DNA of 64,000 bases, from NCBI GenBank assembly GCA_946902875.1, contig OX336338.1:13259971-13323970 (forward strand), read 5' to 3'. A program made the translations under genes and the position numbers. The notes beneath the pieces were generated by a model. The model saw only the letters and a list, made by a program, of their open reading frames with translations, had not been told where the DNA came from and did no database searches. This stretch comes from Nematopogon swammerdamellus. Taxonomy: Eukaryota; Arthropoda; Insecta; Lepidoptera; Adelidae. This document shows positions 41,417 through 51,856 of this stretch, one piece after another (position 1 is the stretch's first letter; each line of letters starts with the position of its first letter).

Positions 41417-41487
41417 ATGACTATATCCTACGCTGGTGAAGTGCCCAATGGCAGTAGCTTCGGGTGCTTCTGGCGGATCCTCTGCAA
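41417..41487 (+). CDS. Bestrophin, first coding exon
   Basis: ATG at 41417 in a good insect context (CTCAACAATGA). It encodes MTISYAGEVPN, then SSFGCFWRILC, and stops at the donor TGCAA|GTAAGTG, leaving a codon split after two bases (AA). Bestrophins are calcium-activated chloride channels of the plasma membrane that start MT(I/V)(S/T)Y..EV and continue GCF..L...W(R/K)GSIYK; insect members match this peptide position for position. The exon end just before the W(R/K)GS block is consistent. The next exon, starting with that block, was not found to the right, so the first intron probably runs past 64000. No premature stop or odd feature is present. I am confident of the family, not of which paralogue. 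Confidence 0.82.
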
Positions 41488-42212
41488 GTAAGTGTTCATG
41501 TATATTGTTTATTATAGGTCTGCGCGTGACTGCGGTGTATGCAAAACATGAACACCGCCTGTGAATGAATGTGACCAGCAGCTGTGTTGTGCTATGCACA
41601 AAGCAGTGGTCTCCCTGCATTGTAACGGACGCATGACGGAACACAATACCTATACCTACAGCTAACGAGGATGTTGTGACTTCTCATTATCCGTCAATAT
41701 CTGAGTAGGTATCCGCGGTTTAGCCAGCTCGCACTTACCTGTATGTACGCTGTCTTCCTGGTACTCGCAGGTTCGACCGCAAAGAATGCGCTGGTAAAGC
41801 GATTCATGGAATCCAATTGTCAATTTTCGAGTGGTGGTACAACCATAACGTGTTGGCATTGGCGTGTCATCGGCCGACTTACTGTAGGTATGACAGTTAG
41901 GTTTGTCTGTCAGCGAAAGTACTTATGTACAGGTAGGTAATATATATATATATATATATATAGGTAGATAGAGGCTTTGTTGTGATGGGCGGGGGAGGGG
42001 AGGAGGCACCGGCGGCGGCGCGGTGCTGAGTGCTGGCTGAGTGCAGTTGTGCTTGTGTGGGTGTACTGTACGAGCGATCTCTTTACCGCTCGAGAGGGAG
42101 ACTTACCGACGCGACATCTACATTATACCTCGATCTAGCTCCTATTCCGCCCAAATTAGTTATAAATTAAAAATCTCGCTTGTTAGATTGTTGGAAACCT
42201 ATTCGAGACTTA
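41488..42212 (+). other. Start of bestrophin intron 1
   Basis: It opens GTAAGTGTTC. A minus-strand frame of 65 codons at 41662-41859 and a plus-strand open stretch at 41771-41886 overlap, each with splice-like edges, but neither has a recognisable domain. A (TA)n tract lies at 41941-41962 and a GC-rich patch with GGCGGCGGCGCGGTGC at 42011-42026. Confidence 0.5.
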
Positions 42213-42261
42213 GACTATTTCTTGCGGTAAACCCCTCATGGGTTTACCGCAAGAAATAGTC
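42213..42261. repeat. Perfect 22-bp hairpin, 5-nt loop
   Basis: GACTATTTCTTGCGGTAAAC then CC (42213-42234), loop CTCAT, and the exact complement at 42240-42261. No mismatches. Confidence 0.95.
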
Positions 42262-42635
42262 AGATTTACCAATTAAGAGCGGTGTACAAATGATGTGATG
42301 TCGTATTCCACTAGTAAAGGTAACATAATCAGAGGAAAATATTTCTTTAGAAGTCTGAGAGACTATGCATGCATGCACCGCCCCGGTGCCCCGTTCAGTC
42401 GTGTGCGCCGATTGTAGGTACCCACAAACCTCAAGGCATTGGTGCATAATTTTACTATATACCTATAATAATAACTAATGCTACTGTAAGCCGTCAGGCT
42501 GATAGATAAGCACATGAAGGACGACACATAAGGTCAACATCCTTCTCCAACTGTTACTACACACATCTTAATGCAGAAGGTAGATAAATACTAATGAATG
42601 ACGCATGTACACCAATTGACTGCAATGCCCCCTGG
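42262..42635. other. No gene seen
   Basis: Unremarkable DNA with a TGCATGCATGCACC tract at 42367-42380. Confidence 0.35.
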
Positions 42636-42885
42636 TTTTTTCGGTTCTGTAGCCAGCGACGATGGCAGAGACGTCCGTCCATCCGTCTATCCGCTCTCTC
42701 CGAAGTGATTACTCCGGAATATAAAGCTCAAAAAATCTAAAACAATTTATAAAGTAGTCCATTTAAATAGCATTCTAGTGGACTGCGGCGGCGAGCGCGA
42801 GACACGGTGCGGACGCGTGATCGCTGCGCAGGCGCACACTCGCTATGCGTACGAGAAGGAAATGGCTACGGAACCTGAACAACAT
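42636..42885 (+). repeat. TTCTGTAG/GTCCGTCC repeat
   Basis: TTTTCGGTTCTGTAGCCAGC, GACGTCCGTCCATCCGTCTA, TACTCCGGAATATAAAGCTC, then CGAGAAGGAAATGGCTACGG, a phrase similar to 45706-45726. Confidence 0.6.
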
Positions 42886-43225
42886 TCGCACTTAACAGGC
42901 TTTTTTCTCGCTTCACTCGTTTGCTCTAGTGGTATAATGTAGGACACAGACATGTGATCCGGCTAAATTATGCACATTAACAGTATTTCCGACTTTTGTC
43001 GTTCGGTCGGCGTGAAAAAAGGCTGCTACTGCTAGGTAGGCGCACGTACTCAATAGAGCGTGATAGAGCTCACAGCAGTAACAATTCCACTGCATTTGAA
43101 TTTTGCATCTTGTATTTGTATTTTTTATGTAAACCTACATGGGTGGCTGCGTCGAAGGACCAATGATGCAGTCGATTTATGTATATCCATAGTAAAAAAG
43201 AACGAATCGCAGATTGTCGCCGAAG
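42886..43225. other. No gene seen
   Basis: ACATGGGTGGCTGCGTCGAA with ATGATGCAGTCG at 43137-43172 resembles 45942-45958, a scrap of the LINE tail family at 34880. Nothing coding is supported. Confidence 0.35.
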
Positions 43226-43335
43226 GAAATCCTGTTCTATCTATGGCTGGAACAGCTCTGACAAGTGCCTATTCACCCCCTCTTGACGGACCCGAGACTG
43301 TACTTGTTCGGGGAAATTATGGTCAAGTTCGTTCG
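43226..43335 (-). pseudogene. LINE C-terminal scrap
   Basis: On the minus strand AACAAGTACAGTCTCGGGTC, CGTCAAGAGGGGGTGAATAG then GCACTTGTCAGAG corresponds to the KYSLGPFKRGVNRHLSG end of the LINE seen intact at 55563-55826. Confidence 0.6.
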
Positions 43336-43532
43336 TTCAACGGAGCGGTCAACAAATTGGTCATACACCACTGCAGGGAATTCGGTCCAATCTAGTGCGA
43401 GTTAGTTTAGTACCACGCACTAAATAATATCAGAGAATAGATAAATAAATACCAATCTTTCACATAATTGCGCTAGTCTACAGTGCAACATATATGCCCC
43501 GAAAATGTTCCAGGTAGGTACCTAGATAATTT
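43336..43532. other. No gene seen
   Basis: Short spacer, no feature recognised. Confidence 0.3.
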
Positions 43533-43868
43533 TAATCTACATACATACATACACACCACACGCTGTATCCCGACAGTCGAGGTAAGCAGAGTAATCCGTG
43601 TTGTGCTGCAAGTACTCTTGTAAATTACAGCACAACACCGACCAACACGTTTAGCAATGTATTCGGACAAGATAACTATCAAGCAGCAAGTAAGGCACGA
43701 AGTCCCACCTGCTGCATGACTCGGAGGAAGGACCGTGCCAAGGTGAGAGGTGGTTATCCTTTCGCCCTTTAGCACGACACCGTGTCCTTATCTCTTAGTT
43801 GCCTTTTACGACATGCACGGGGGGAGATGCAGTGGGGCTATTCTTTTTCATTACCGGCCCCACACGTT
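43533..43868 (-). repeat. LINE-like 3' tail with (CATA)n end
   Basis: CATACATACATACACACC, GCTGTATCCCGACAGTCGAG, GCAGCAAGTAAGGCACGAAG, TGCCAAGGTGAGAGGTGG and TTGCCTTTTACGACATGCAC, ending ATTACCGGCCCCACACG. This is the longest copy of the family and shows that the repeat extends upstream of the part present at 37665. Confidence 0.75.
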
Positions 43869-44936
43869 ACTTAAATAAGGGCTTGCTTACACAGTGCGAC
43901 CTCGTCGCGTACCGATTTTTGCATGTTGATGCCTTAGTAGATATATACGAGCTACATACAATGAGTGTATATGTACCTAATTACATAACACTATGTATGT
44001 TCCGATGCGATTCTAAATTCCGGCACCGATTCATTGCAAGAGTGGTTTCGTAATCGGAAAGAACAAAAATGTTTATACCAAACCGACTTATCACCTAGAT
44101 GTGTATCTAAGTACTTGCAATTTCCAGTACTTTAGAGTTACTTTCAAATGTTGATATTAGTGTTAATTAACCTAATGTTGTTTGCTAAGTAAATTGTGAC
44201 AGTTGGAAAATTGAGATTGATTTTATGTAACGGAAATAAATTAGGCTAGTTTTAGATACCTCGTCGTGATTGGGCTCTGATTGAGTGAATATTTTGAGTA
44301 GATATTTCGAATTATAAATTGTTAGGAGTTCAAGTGCAATATGTATTGCCCACGAATGATTTTCGAACAAATAACAGAAAACAAAAGTAAGACCTGAAAT
44401 TATTTTAAGTTATTTTCATTACAACGAAACGTCTATCGTTTCCAAATGTAGGACTGTAAATGCTTATTTCCTGCTTTCTTATTTCTAAACTTGTCTCATA
44501 AATTCTAGTTTTTCGCGAATTATCAAATAAGTAGTAGGTACATATTTTGTATGATCCACTAAAATGAGATGTGTCGAGAGAATTATTTAAAAAAACCCCA
44601 AAAGTTAGCTGAAAGAAATCTCTGTAAATTATGCTTGTTTCTGTAAAATGTGTTTTTTCTGCAATAAAGTATTTTCTTTCTATCTACTATTTACGTAGCA
44701 TTCAGAGAGAGAGAAGCCCAAATCACAAACGCTTTTGAGGTAAATTTATCTGGTTATTAGATTACCCTCATAATGTCCATTATAAAAGATTTTTCAGGGC
44801 GAAGTCTTTTACAAAGTATTTAATAAATAAAAAACGTATGGCTTGCTTATCAAAATAAGCTTTAATTGAAGGCATGGCGACTGTTATTATAATGTATGAT
44901 GAAGCGAAGAGTTTTGCGTTTGCGAATTATATTGTA
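43869..44936. other. No gene seen; one A-rich LINE-type tail
   Basis: TTTTTCTGCAATAAAGTATTTTC at 44656-44678 looks like the end of a LINE 3' UTR. An AGAGAGAGAAG run follows at 44706. Otherwise no features. Confidence 0.4.
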
Positions 44937-45165
44937 CTAGCTGTGCCCGCTGCTCCGCCCGCTCTCATATTTCACTTCACTGCTAACCTCATAAGCCATT
45001 TAGCGTGATAATAAGTAGCCTATAGTTGATGGGAAGAATCAGGCTATCCGTAGAATTTTGTTTTCTTAAAATCGGTTCAGTGGTTCTCGAGTTATAAGCG
45101 GACAGACAGACATACATACATACACTCAGACAGAAAGCAGACGTTGGATTTTATTATAGGTAAGG
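44937..45165 (-). mobile_element. Small Helitron-like element, family 3, reverse copy
   Basis: A|CTAGCTGTGCCCGCTGCTCC then GCCCGCTCTCATATTTCA, CTAACCTCATAAGCCATTTA, AAATCGGTTCAGTGGTTCTC and GCGGACAGACAGACATACAT, ending TTTTATTATAGG. It is the reverse of 20455-20671. Confidence 0.8.
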
Positions 45166-45285
45166 AAGGAAGGATAATATCCACCTTGCTATAATACTCG
45201 TAATAATATGTTTGTGACCTATCTACGGTTCAATTCCTTTTTAACCTATTTCTAAAAAGCCAACGCCTTTTCTTTATTAACACTC
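45166..45285. other. Spacer
   Basis: No feature recognised. Confidence 0.3.
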
Positions 45286-45750
45286 TTTTTAGGGTTCCGT
45301 CCTCACGGAAGCCTATTACTAAGCTTACGCCGTCTGTCTGTCTGTCTGACAATCTGTCCGTCCTAGGGTTGTATATTTTGAACTGTAATATACGCCATGA
45401 TAACAAATAAATAACAGAATATTTGTTATTATGGCGGATATTGTAGCAAAAAAAAAAAGCAAAAACAAAAAAATTATGGGGTCCCCATACAAGAAACGTC
45501 TTTTTTTCAGCGCCATCTACCGAATGATTAAACATTTTAACTACTAAAGTATGTTAGATACACCGATAGATGGCGTGAGGGAACACATTTTGCCATCTTA
45601 CTGCTAGATACATATGTATGATCTCAATATACCTATCAATCAAAATATGCTGTGCCGAACGCGAGATTACACTGATTGATTACACTATACGTGCAACAAG
45701 AAGGAGCATAATATGGCTACGGAACCCTCTGTGTGTGAACTACATTCTAA
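45286..45750 (+). repeat. TTCCGTA/GTCTGTC interspersed repeat, copy 2
   Basis: TTTTAGGGTTCCGTCCTCAC, ACGCCGTCTGTCTGTCTGTC, GTTATTATGGCGGATATTG, TTTCAGCGCCATCTACCGAA, CGATAGATGGCGTGAGGGAA, TGCCATCTTACTGCTAGATA and AATATGCTGTGCCGAACGCG appear in the same order as at 499-962. Confidence 0.8.
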
Positions 45751-45854
45751 CTTAACATAATTTTTATTATTTTAATATATTGCTGGTGTTGTTTTCACTG
45801 TGACAAAAGGATTTCTTCTTTCCTTGGTTACTCATCTCCCTATATCCTCCTTTG

Positions 45855-45890
45855 AAGCTGTGCCAGCAGCTCCGCTCGCGTTAACGATAT
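45855..45890 (-). repeat. Helitron 3' end scrap
   Basis: AGCTGTGCCAGCAGCTCCGC TCGCG is the inverse of the GCGAGCGGAGC..GGCACAGCT end. No body is attached. Confidence 0.5.
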
Positions 45891-45959
45891 TAATTCTATT
45901 ATTATTAGATATGTTTTATGTAAACCAACTTAAAAAAAAACATGGATGATGCAGTCGAA

Positions 45960-46065
45960 AGAGCCAAAATCACCTCTCCTCGCGAAACTACGCTCAGAGA
46001 GCCGCCATGCCAGCCGGGAGGGAGTATAAGGATAATGGCCTATAACCCCCCGAAGATTAGGAATA
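45960..46065 (-). repeat. LINE 3' end scrap (CTCAGAGAGGCGC family)
   Basis: CCTCTCCTCGCGAAACTACG, TCAGAGAGCCGCCATGCCAG and CCCGAAGATTAGGAATATCA match 34940-35050. Confidence 0.65.
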
Positions 46066-46078
46066 TCACATGTTATAT

Positions 46079-46205
46079 ACAGGGTGTTTGATAACCACCC
46101 AAAAATTTAAGTCTGGACCTCTTGGATAGTTTTTCTTTCTTGGCCCATGAACTGCATATAAATCGGGTGAGCTGTTCTTGAGTTACGACAAAATACAAAC
46201 TAAGA
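46079..46205 (+). repeat. One end of a TACAGGGTG-type element
   Basis: ATACAGGGTGTTTGATAACC, GTCTGGACCTCTTGGATAG and GGGTGAGCTGTTCTTGAGTT. Its first ten bases match the terminus of the transposon at 19698 but the rest does not. No partner end was found. Confidence 0.4.
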
Positions 46206-46951
46206 ATAAAATGTAGGAATTGTATAAATTTAAATATTATATGTTAAATAGTATTTAACACACATATAGGTATACATAGTTGAAAGTCACGTTTAGATAT
46301 GCGAAGGCCTCTGGAGTTTTGGCCGCATTGCGAATTCGACCCGCGCGCAGTGCGACACGGGTCACTGCTCAGGCACGTCGCGAATTGTAAAGAGGTATTC
46401 TCATTACGATAAGCTTAGGTATTCTATCATGCAACTGTGTATACCTACTCGTCATAGGGTTTGAAATTTCGCACACTTTTTACAATTCCACGAGGCTGCG
46501 GATTGGACATTCAAACTCATAAATCCACAAATAACGCCAGGCCGGTTTTCCAATGGGGTTCAGGCCTGAGGGAGACAACGGATCTCCACGCAGCTGTTAA
46601 TCTTAAAAACTTTGAAAAATGGTGAAATCCTGAATTTTAAAAGAAATGAGTTCGAAACCTGGAAAATAGCCATTGCGGTATTGCGAAATTTCAAGCCCTG
46701 GTCGTAAGCTACTTATTAACCATATTCCAAAAACTTTAGAAAAGGATTTAAGAAGCTAGAGACTAGCAGTGCCTAGTTCCAGTAGCAGCGTCGCATGTGT
46801 TCACTATTCAGGCAAGTTTAGGGTACGCGGCGCTAGCGAAGTGCCCCTGGTCCAATCATTTTCTAACGTTCTTGCCGTATTCGATACCATATGACGGAAG
46901 GAACAAGCGCTCGGAAGTTAATAAAGGAGACGGACACGCTTTCATACAATC
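46206..46951. other. No gene seen
   Basis: Mixed-composition DNA, including GCGACACGGGTCACTGCTC near 46350. No coding region or repeat family recognised. Confidence 0.3.
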
Positions 46952-47592
46952 TTGGGCCCGATTGTAAAAAGATGAAAATGGTGTCAATTAATAGCCTGAA
47001 TATCATTAAATCTTCACTGAAAATTCAGCAGATTTTGGCAAACTGAGGGCAGAGTTTTTAGAGATTTAGTCAAAGTTAGGTTAACTATTATAGACATAAC
47101 ATTAGGCGCAGCCACCAGACCCACCGCTTATTACCCACTCAAAATTCACTTCTATAGATCTGCTGTTTGCTTCAAAATAATAAAATAATTCAATATAATA
47201 AAGAAAGTTTTTCAGAATTCTAGTTATTTATGTTTTATAAATATTATGAAATGAAAATACAACGGACAGCTATGACAGCTCTTCCTCTTTATAAATTATT
47301 TCCTTTTATCACACACTATATTATTATATGGATACTAGCGCCCTTTTTGAATGTTTCATTTTTTTAAATAGTAAAATGTTAATTGTAATGGATTTAATTA
47401 TTTTAATTGAGTAATTCATTTGGTGCTAGCGTTTTTATTTTTAAATGTTTAAAATCGTGTATTAATTAAATTAATAGATATGTAGTTAAATCGTAATCGT
47501 TTTTTTAACACTTTTTTTAGATTTCTCGTTTTCTAGATTAAGAATTGGGTTCTTTTTTTAACCATACCTCATTTTATTACAATCGGGCCCAA
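46952..47592. mobile_element. TIR element, TTGGGCCCGATTGTAA ends
   Basis: TTGGGCCCGATTGTAA at 46952-46967 is inverted as TTACAATCGGGCCCAA at 47577-47592, with similarity continuing about 15 bp inwards. The interior of 640 bp is AT-rich without an ORF. No target duplication is clear. Confidence 0.7.
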
Positions 47593-47934
47593 ACATCCCC
47601 GTCTCCTGACGTCAAATTTTAATAGTCTGCACTGGTTAAGCTAGCCACGCCATGTTAAACATATTTTTTGTTTTGCTATTAGTTAGTACTTTAATATGTA
47701 TGTATATGATGTGAGATTCTTTAGTATGTACGTACTTGGTTAGTTGTATATTTTTTATCTTTGTTGTGTGGTAATTGCACAATAACGGTTCCATATATTG
47801 TCACCTTGTTTTCCTTGTATCTTTCTTTTAGTTCGTTAGATTTCTGTGGTCCAACCACAGAAATCAAGGGACCAAAGGTACACTTGAAGACATCGCTAAA
47901 AATGAATTGTTAACATTTATACAATCCTTTGTTT
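47593..47934. other. Spacer with a perfect 12-bp hairpin
   Basis: GATTTCTGTGGT, loop CCA, ACCACAGAAATC at 47839-47865. No gene seen. Confidence 0.6.
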
Positions 47935-48402
47935 GCCTGTACAGTTTTGTACAGTAACTGAAAATGTACGCGCATCACGCAAAAACCACTGAACTGATTT
48001 AGACGAAACTTTGTACGGTGACAGTGTACGTACATCCCGGAATAACATAATAAGTATATAAAAATAAAAAAAAATAAAAAAAATCAATGATTATAAAAAT
48101 TATTGCGCGTTTAATCACGTAGTCCAAAGTACAGCTTTCTTGGCAGTTGTGTTTGCCGTCAGCTGGCCGGTGACAAATTATTTGACTCATGGAACCTGGG
48201 CTCGAAGAACCTGGGCATGGAACACATAAAAATAAAATAGTTTAAGTTGACAATGAACAAAAAAAAGTGTTCGAAATTAATTTAAATTGATCTTCGTAAC
48301 TCTTTTATCATCTGTGTCTCCATTGTCAATTAAGAACTGTTAGCAAATAAGTACAATTAATTTGAATAAAACATTTATTCGAAATTTAAATAGAAGTAGG
48401 TA

Positions 48403-48504
48403 CAGAGCGTTCACCGTAACTTGTCCCTTGAGGTGAGCAATTTCAATTTCTATTGCCGAAAGCATAAGGATTACCGCGAGGGACAAGTTACGTGAAACGC
48501 ACTG
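48403..48504. mobile_element. 102-bp MITE, TA target, nested in copy C
   Basis: TA|CAGAGCGTTCACCGTAACTT then GTCCCT is inverted at AGGGACAAGTTACGTGAAACGCACTG|TA. TIRs are about 25 bp with two or three differences. Copies A and B lack it at the equivalent position, so it entered later. Confidence 0.8.
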
Positions 48505-48569
48505 TATGTACGACGTAAATGTGATGTTTTAGGAAATAAGCATTGAAATCTTATTTAAATAGCAGTATA

Positions 48570-48915
48570 GTTACTCAGGGCGAGACAGAAAGCCGAGCTG
48601 CGTTTAGGTAAAGGATAAGTACTTCTCGAATAAAGTACGTAACTAAGGGTCAGGCTGAAGGCCGAGATTCAGTTTAACGATATTCTTATGGATGAAACAC
48701 CTTCTCGAATAAAGTCAGAACTTAACTAAGAATGAGGCCGAAGGCCGAGCTTCGTTTGATTTAACGATATTCTTCTCGCCCCTAGTTCCTTCGAGAAGAA
48801 TATAATTTACCTGAATGCGGAGCTCGGTCTTCGGCGTCGCCCCTAGTTACTTGCTTTATTCGAGAAGGTTTATCGTTTACCTGACGCAGCTAGGTCTTCT
48901 TTCTTACTTACTTAC
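48570..48915. repeat. 68-bp minisatellite in copy C, mixed orientation
   Basis: Units in minus orientation (AATGAGGCCGAAGGCCGAGC) turn to plus orientation near 48785 (CGGAGCTCGGTCTTCGGCGT, TTCGAGAAGGTTTATCGTTT), so the left and right arms have come together. Confidence 0.8.
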
Positions 48916-49185
48916 TTTCTTCTTTTTAAATGCGAACTGTTGACATAATATTCTGTGTACTCCGCGATTGCGGTTGAAACCCTAGGCCCCGGGAGGCCCC
49001 GGGCATAGAGTAACTTATCCGGGGGGCTAGAGTGCTGATGCAATCAGCAGGATTAGGTTAGACTCATAGAGGCGACGGACGTACCAAGATCAAAGGCCTA
49101 CTTTATGCATCAGGTGAGCCTTGCCATCCAACGGGGAAACACCGCTAGCTTTCATTGACATTTTAATAGTTGCCTATGTATTTTA

Positions 49186-49429
49186 ATTCAGTATGTTTAA
49201 ATTCTGATTTAAACTATTCAAGTAAAACAATTTTAAAAAAGTTACAATAAAAAAGTAAAACAATTATGTACCTATTAAAATTATAAGGGCTTGCCACACA
49301 AAACGACACACAAGGAGCAAGTACAGCGCGAAATTATAAAAAAAAATTGATTGTATTTGTAGAGTTGAATAAATCAGGTAAGGAAGTAACCTCGACCTAA
49401 TGACGCAAGGCTCTTTCATTACGTTCGAT
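49186..49429. other. Spacer
   Basis: AT-rich, nothing recognised. Confidence 0.3.
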
Positions 49430-49640
49430 GATGATGATTGAAAAGGCTCGTTCTAGACAGTTAGCTGACCGTGTAAGGGGCATCGCGGCGATCGTCCGGC
49501 TCGGTAACGAGGTGCGGACGGGCGTGGCGGAGGAGGAGGCGCGGGGCGGGGCGGGGCGGGGCAGCGCAGGGCTCGGGCCAGCCCGTGGTCCCGGACCAAA
49601 GTCCCGGAAGCGCCCGTTAGATCTTTCTGCATAATTGCAT
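49430..49640 (+). promoter_or_regulatory. CpG-rich patch with GC boxes
   Basis: GGGGCGGGGCGGGGCGGGGC at about 49543-49562 gives overlapping Sp1/KLF-type sites in a CpG-dense 150-bp patch. A 68-codon plus-strand frame here is glycine/arginine-rich and ends PKSRKRPLDLSA. It may be an alternative promoter within the bestrophin intron, but no donor of good quality follows. Confidence 0.3.
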
Positions 49641-50390
49641 TAAACCATTAGTCAGATTTTCCAATAATGTTGTTGCTGCAAGCTTTACGTGCAGGGAAAC
49701 CTTTACCGAGGTTAATGCGATAATGTGTATGCACCTATTTTGTACATTTGCGACGGAATATTTTCCTGATAATGGCAATGTTGGTGTTTTTACTGAGGTT
49801 AATAAGAATTATCGGTGATTTGAAATGTTTCCTACGAACGAACACGGCGATTGTTTATGGTACCTGATATGGTTGCGTGATATTTTCACGTGCTAAACTT
49901 TGAGGCTCAGGGCCTTCAATCAAAACCTCTCGATGAAAAAACTATAAGTATGGCGCGGCAGTGTTTGCCCTTGGTGGTCCACTTGTTGTTTCCCTTAGGT
50001 GGATTTAATTAAATTAGTTTTTTTTTTATTTATTCATCACAGAATAAATTTTTTGCTCGCTAAAAGATTACGGGATAAGATTATTTTGGATGAAAGTATA
50101 AGAGTGTAGATCGATTATGAGATCATTTAATAGTTTTCTTGTCCCTTCGCTTATGCAATGAAAACGAGAAAGTCGTACCCAAATCAGATTACAAGATAAA
50201 TATTTTAGTGGAAAATATTTCACGATTTCACGTCTGATAAAGGTAACTGCAACCAAAACTGTCATATAACTCGCCAAAGTAGAGTTTGTGATAGTATCAA
50301 TCAACAAATTAATAATAAATTATTCTAATAAATAATATTAACCTGATATAGCCTCCGCGCCATCGCCCGCGCCCCTCCGCCGCCGCCGTC
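49641..50390. other. No gene seen
   Basis: AT-rich DNA, with a short CGCCGCCGCCG patch at 50376-50389 directly before the SINE. Confidence 0.35.
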
Positions 50391-50690
50391 AGCCCACAAC
50401 ACCTTGGTGAACTAGGTGCCATGTCAGCGCTTCTCTTTGGTCGTGCCGGCTACAATGAACGGACGGAAAACACAAACTATTTACATAGCCCTTTCGACAG
50501 ACCTTCTATTCAGTGCGGAGATACCAACCCGGGCGGGGGTGAGATAAGAAGGGAAGGGACCTTCAGTTTTACATGTAATCCGAACAACGGGCGAACTGTC
50601 ACCTATCCATGTTCTGACCGCGCTCAGGTGTGCTTATGATCACGAACGACAGTCGATCGAACGTACGACTGGAATAGCGAGGTCGACATA
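50391..50690 (-). mobile_element. tRNA/5S SINE, diverged
   Basis: GTCAGCCCACAACACCTTGG, TGAACTAGGTGCCATGTCAG, AGATACCAACCCGGGCGG, TGTAATCCGAACAACGGGC and TCTGACCGCGCTCAGGTGTG run in the order of the 19162 copy. The poly(A) end is missing and the head is eroded. Confidence 0.75.
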
Positions 50691-51856
50691 ACGTTATACC
50701 ATGTCCTTGAAGGAGCTATGTATGTGCCTTGCTAACATTTCTCTATGTTCATTACGATTACGAACACCAGCGATGATGGCTTGGTGGCACATGGAACTGT
50801 TTCAGCGCGTGAGCGAGCATTACTCGCGCGTACGTAGTGCGCACTTGGCCGTTTTGTTTCGGCGTGTAACTGAGCTAATGCAGGTGTTTCGTCGACCGCT
50901 CGTCGACGTCACGACAACGCACCTGACCAAATATAGCCGAGTAAAGGACGTACAATTTCTTTGTAGTCGCGAGGTTGCTTGGCTCGGTGCAGGCCTCTCC
51001 GTAAAGGCGTACTTCGAAATTCTTAATTAACTACTGTTATTTATTAAATTACATGCCTAGATATAGACTGGTTCAATTTTCTTTCTGTAATTGAATTATA
51101 AAACATAATTTCCATATCGGTTGAACTGAAAACATAATTTTATGAGGGCTGTTAAATACAATACTGGTGGGAAAACTGATTCCTGACATCGGTGCCTTCG
51201 ATAGCAGGTGGAGCAAAGGGGCCGTAGGCGCTGCTTCAGTAGACTCAGACTCAGATTATCACAAAACTCACTGGAATTTCAAACATGCATATTGTTCACA
51301 GTTCGTGCACATTTTAAAATACGCAAAAACTACAATCAGTTTACAGTTCAGTATTCATAATTATTCTTTTTTATTTTTATCAACTAGTGGACATCATATA
51401 ACCCAAAATTATCCAAATAAGCCAGCTTCTGTCACCAGTTGTCCATTTGAGATTTTCGAGGAAGTGACTTCCTTGGACAAAATTTACACAGTTTGACAGC
51501 GCATTCTAGTAGAGTTCATGCACGATTCTTTAAGTTCGATAGCGGAATTTATCGATTAGTTTCTGGTGCACTAGAGTTGAGTATCGATTGGGGGACCCTC
51601 CTCGCCACGAAACCGGCGGTTAATACAAATGTTCAATGCCGCATTGGAATCACGCTATTATTGCAAAAGTTTCGATCCGTTACGCTTTCAAGGATTTCTG
51701 CGAACATTACGTTGGTTGGCTTACTGATGCTAACATTACTCCGGCCTATGAAATAGAAGCAAATTAGTCTTAGTATGAATAAATTAAAGTAAAGGTAGTA
51801 TAAACCTACTAGCTTCAACCGCTTCCTTACATTATATTCTTGGCTGTCCAGGTTGA
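50691..51856. other. Unassigned ORFs in intronic DNA
   Basis: Plus-strand frames at 50701-51030 (109 codons), 51167-51496 (109) and 51493-51756 (87) have no domain I recognise. A 43-codon frame from the ATG at 51636 reads HAIIAKVSIRYAFKDFCEHY, VGWLTDANITPAYEIEAN and stops, and looks protein-like, but has no known relative. Some may be decayed mobile-element coding sequence. Confidence 0.25.

Larger units (their letters stand above)
47935..49185 (+). mobile_element. Helitron-type composite, copy C, degraded
   Basis: It keeps CGCGCATCACGCAAAAACCA, GACGAAACTTTGTACGGTGA, TTATTGCGCGTTTAATCACG, AGCTGGCCGGTGACAAATTA and TTTGAATAAAACATTTATTC from the 5' part of copies A and B. Minisatellite units follow at 48570-48910. 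Remains of the captured ORF then occupy 48960-49165 (GCGGTTGAAACCCTAGGCCC, CTTTATGCATCAGGTGAGCC, CTTGCCATCCAACGGGGAAA). The ORF is broken and both termini are unclear. Confidence 0.7.
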
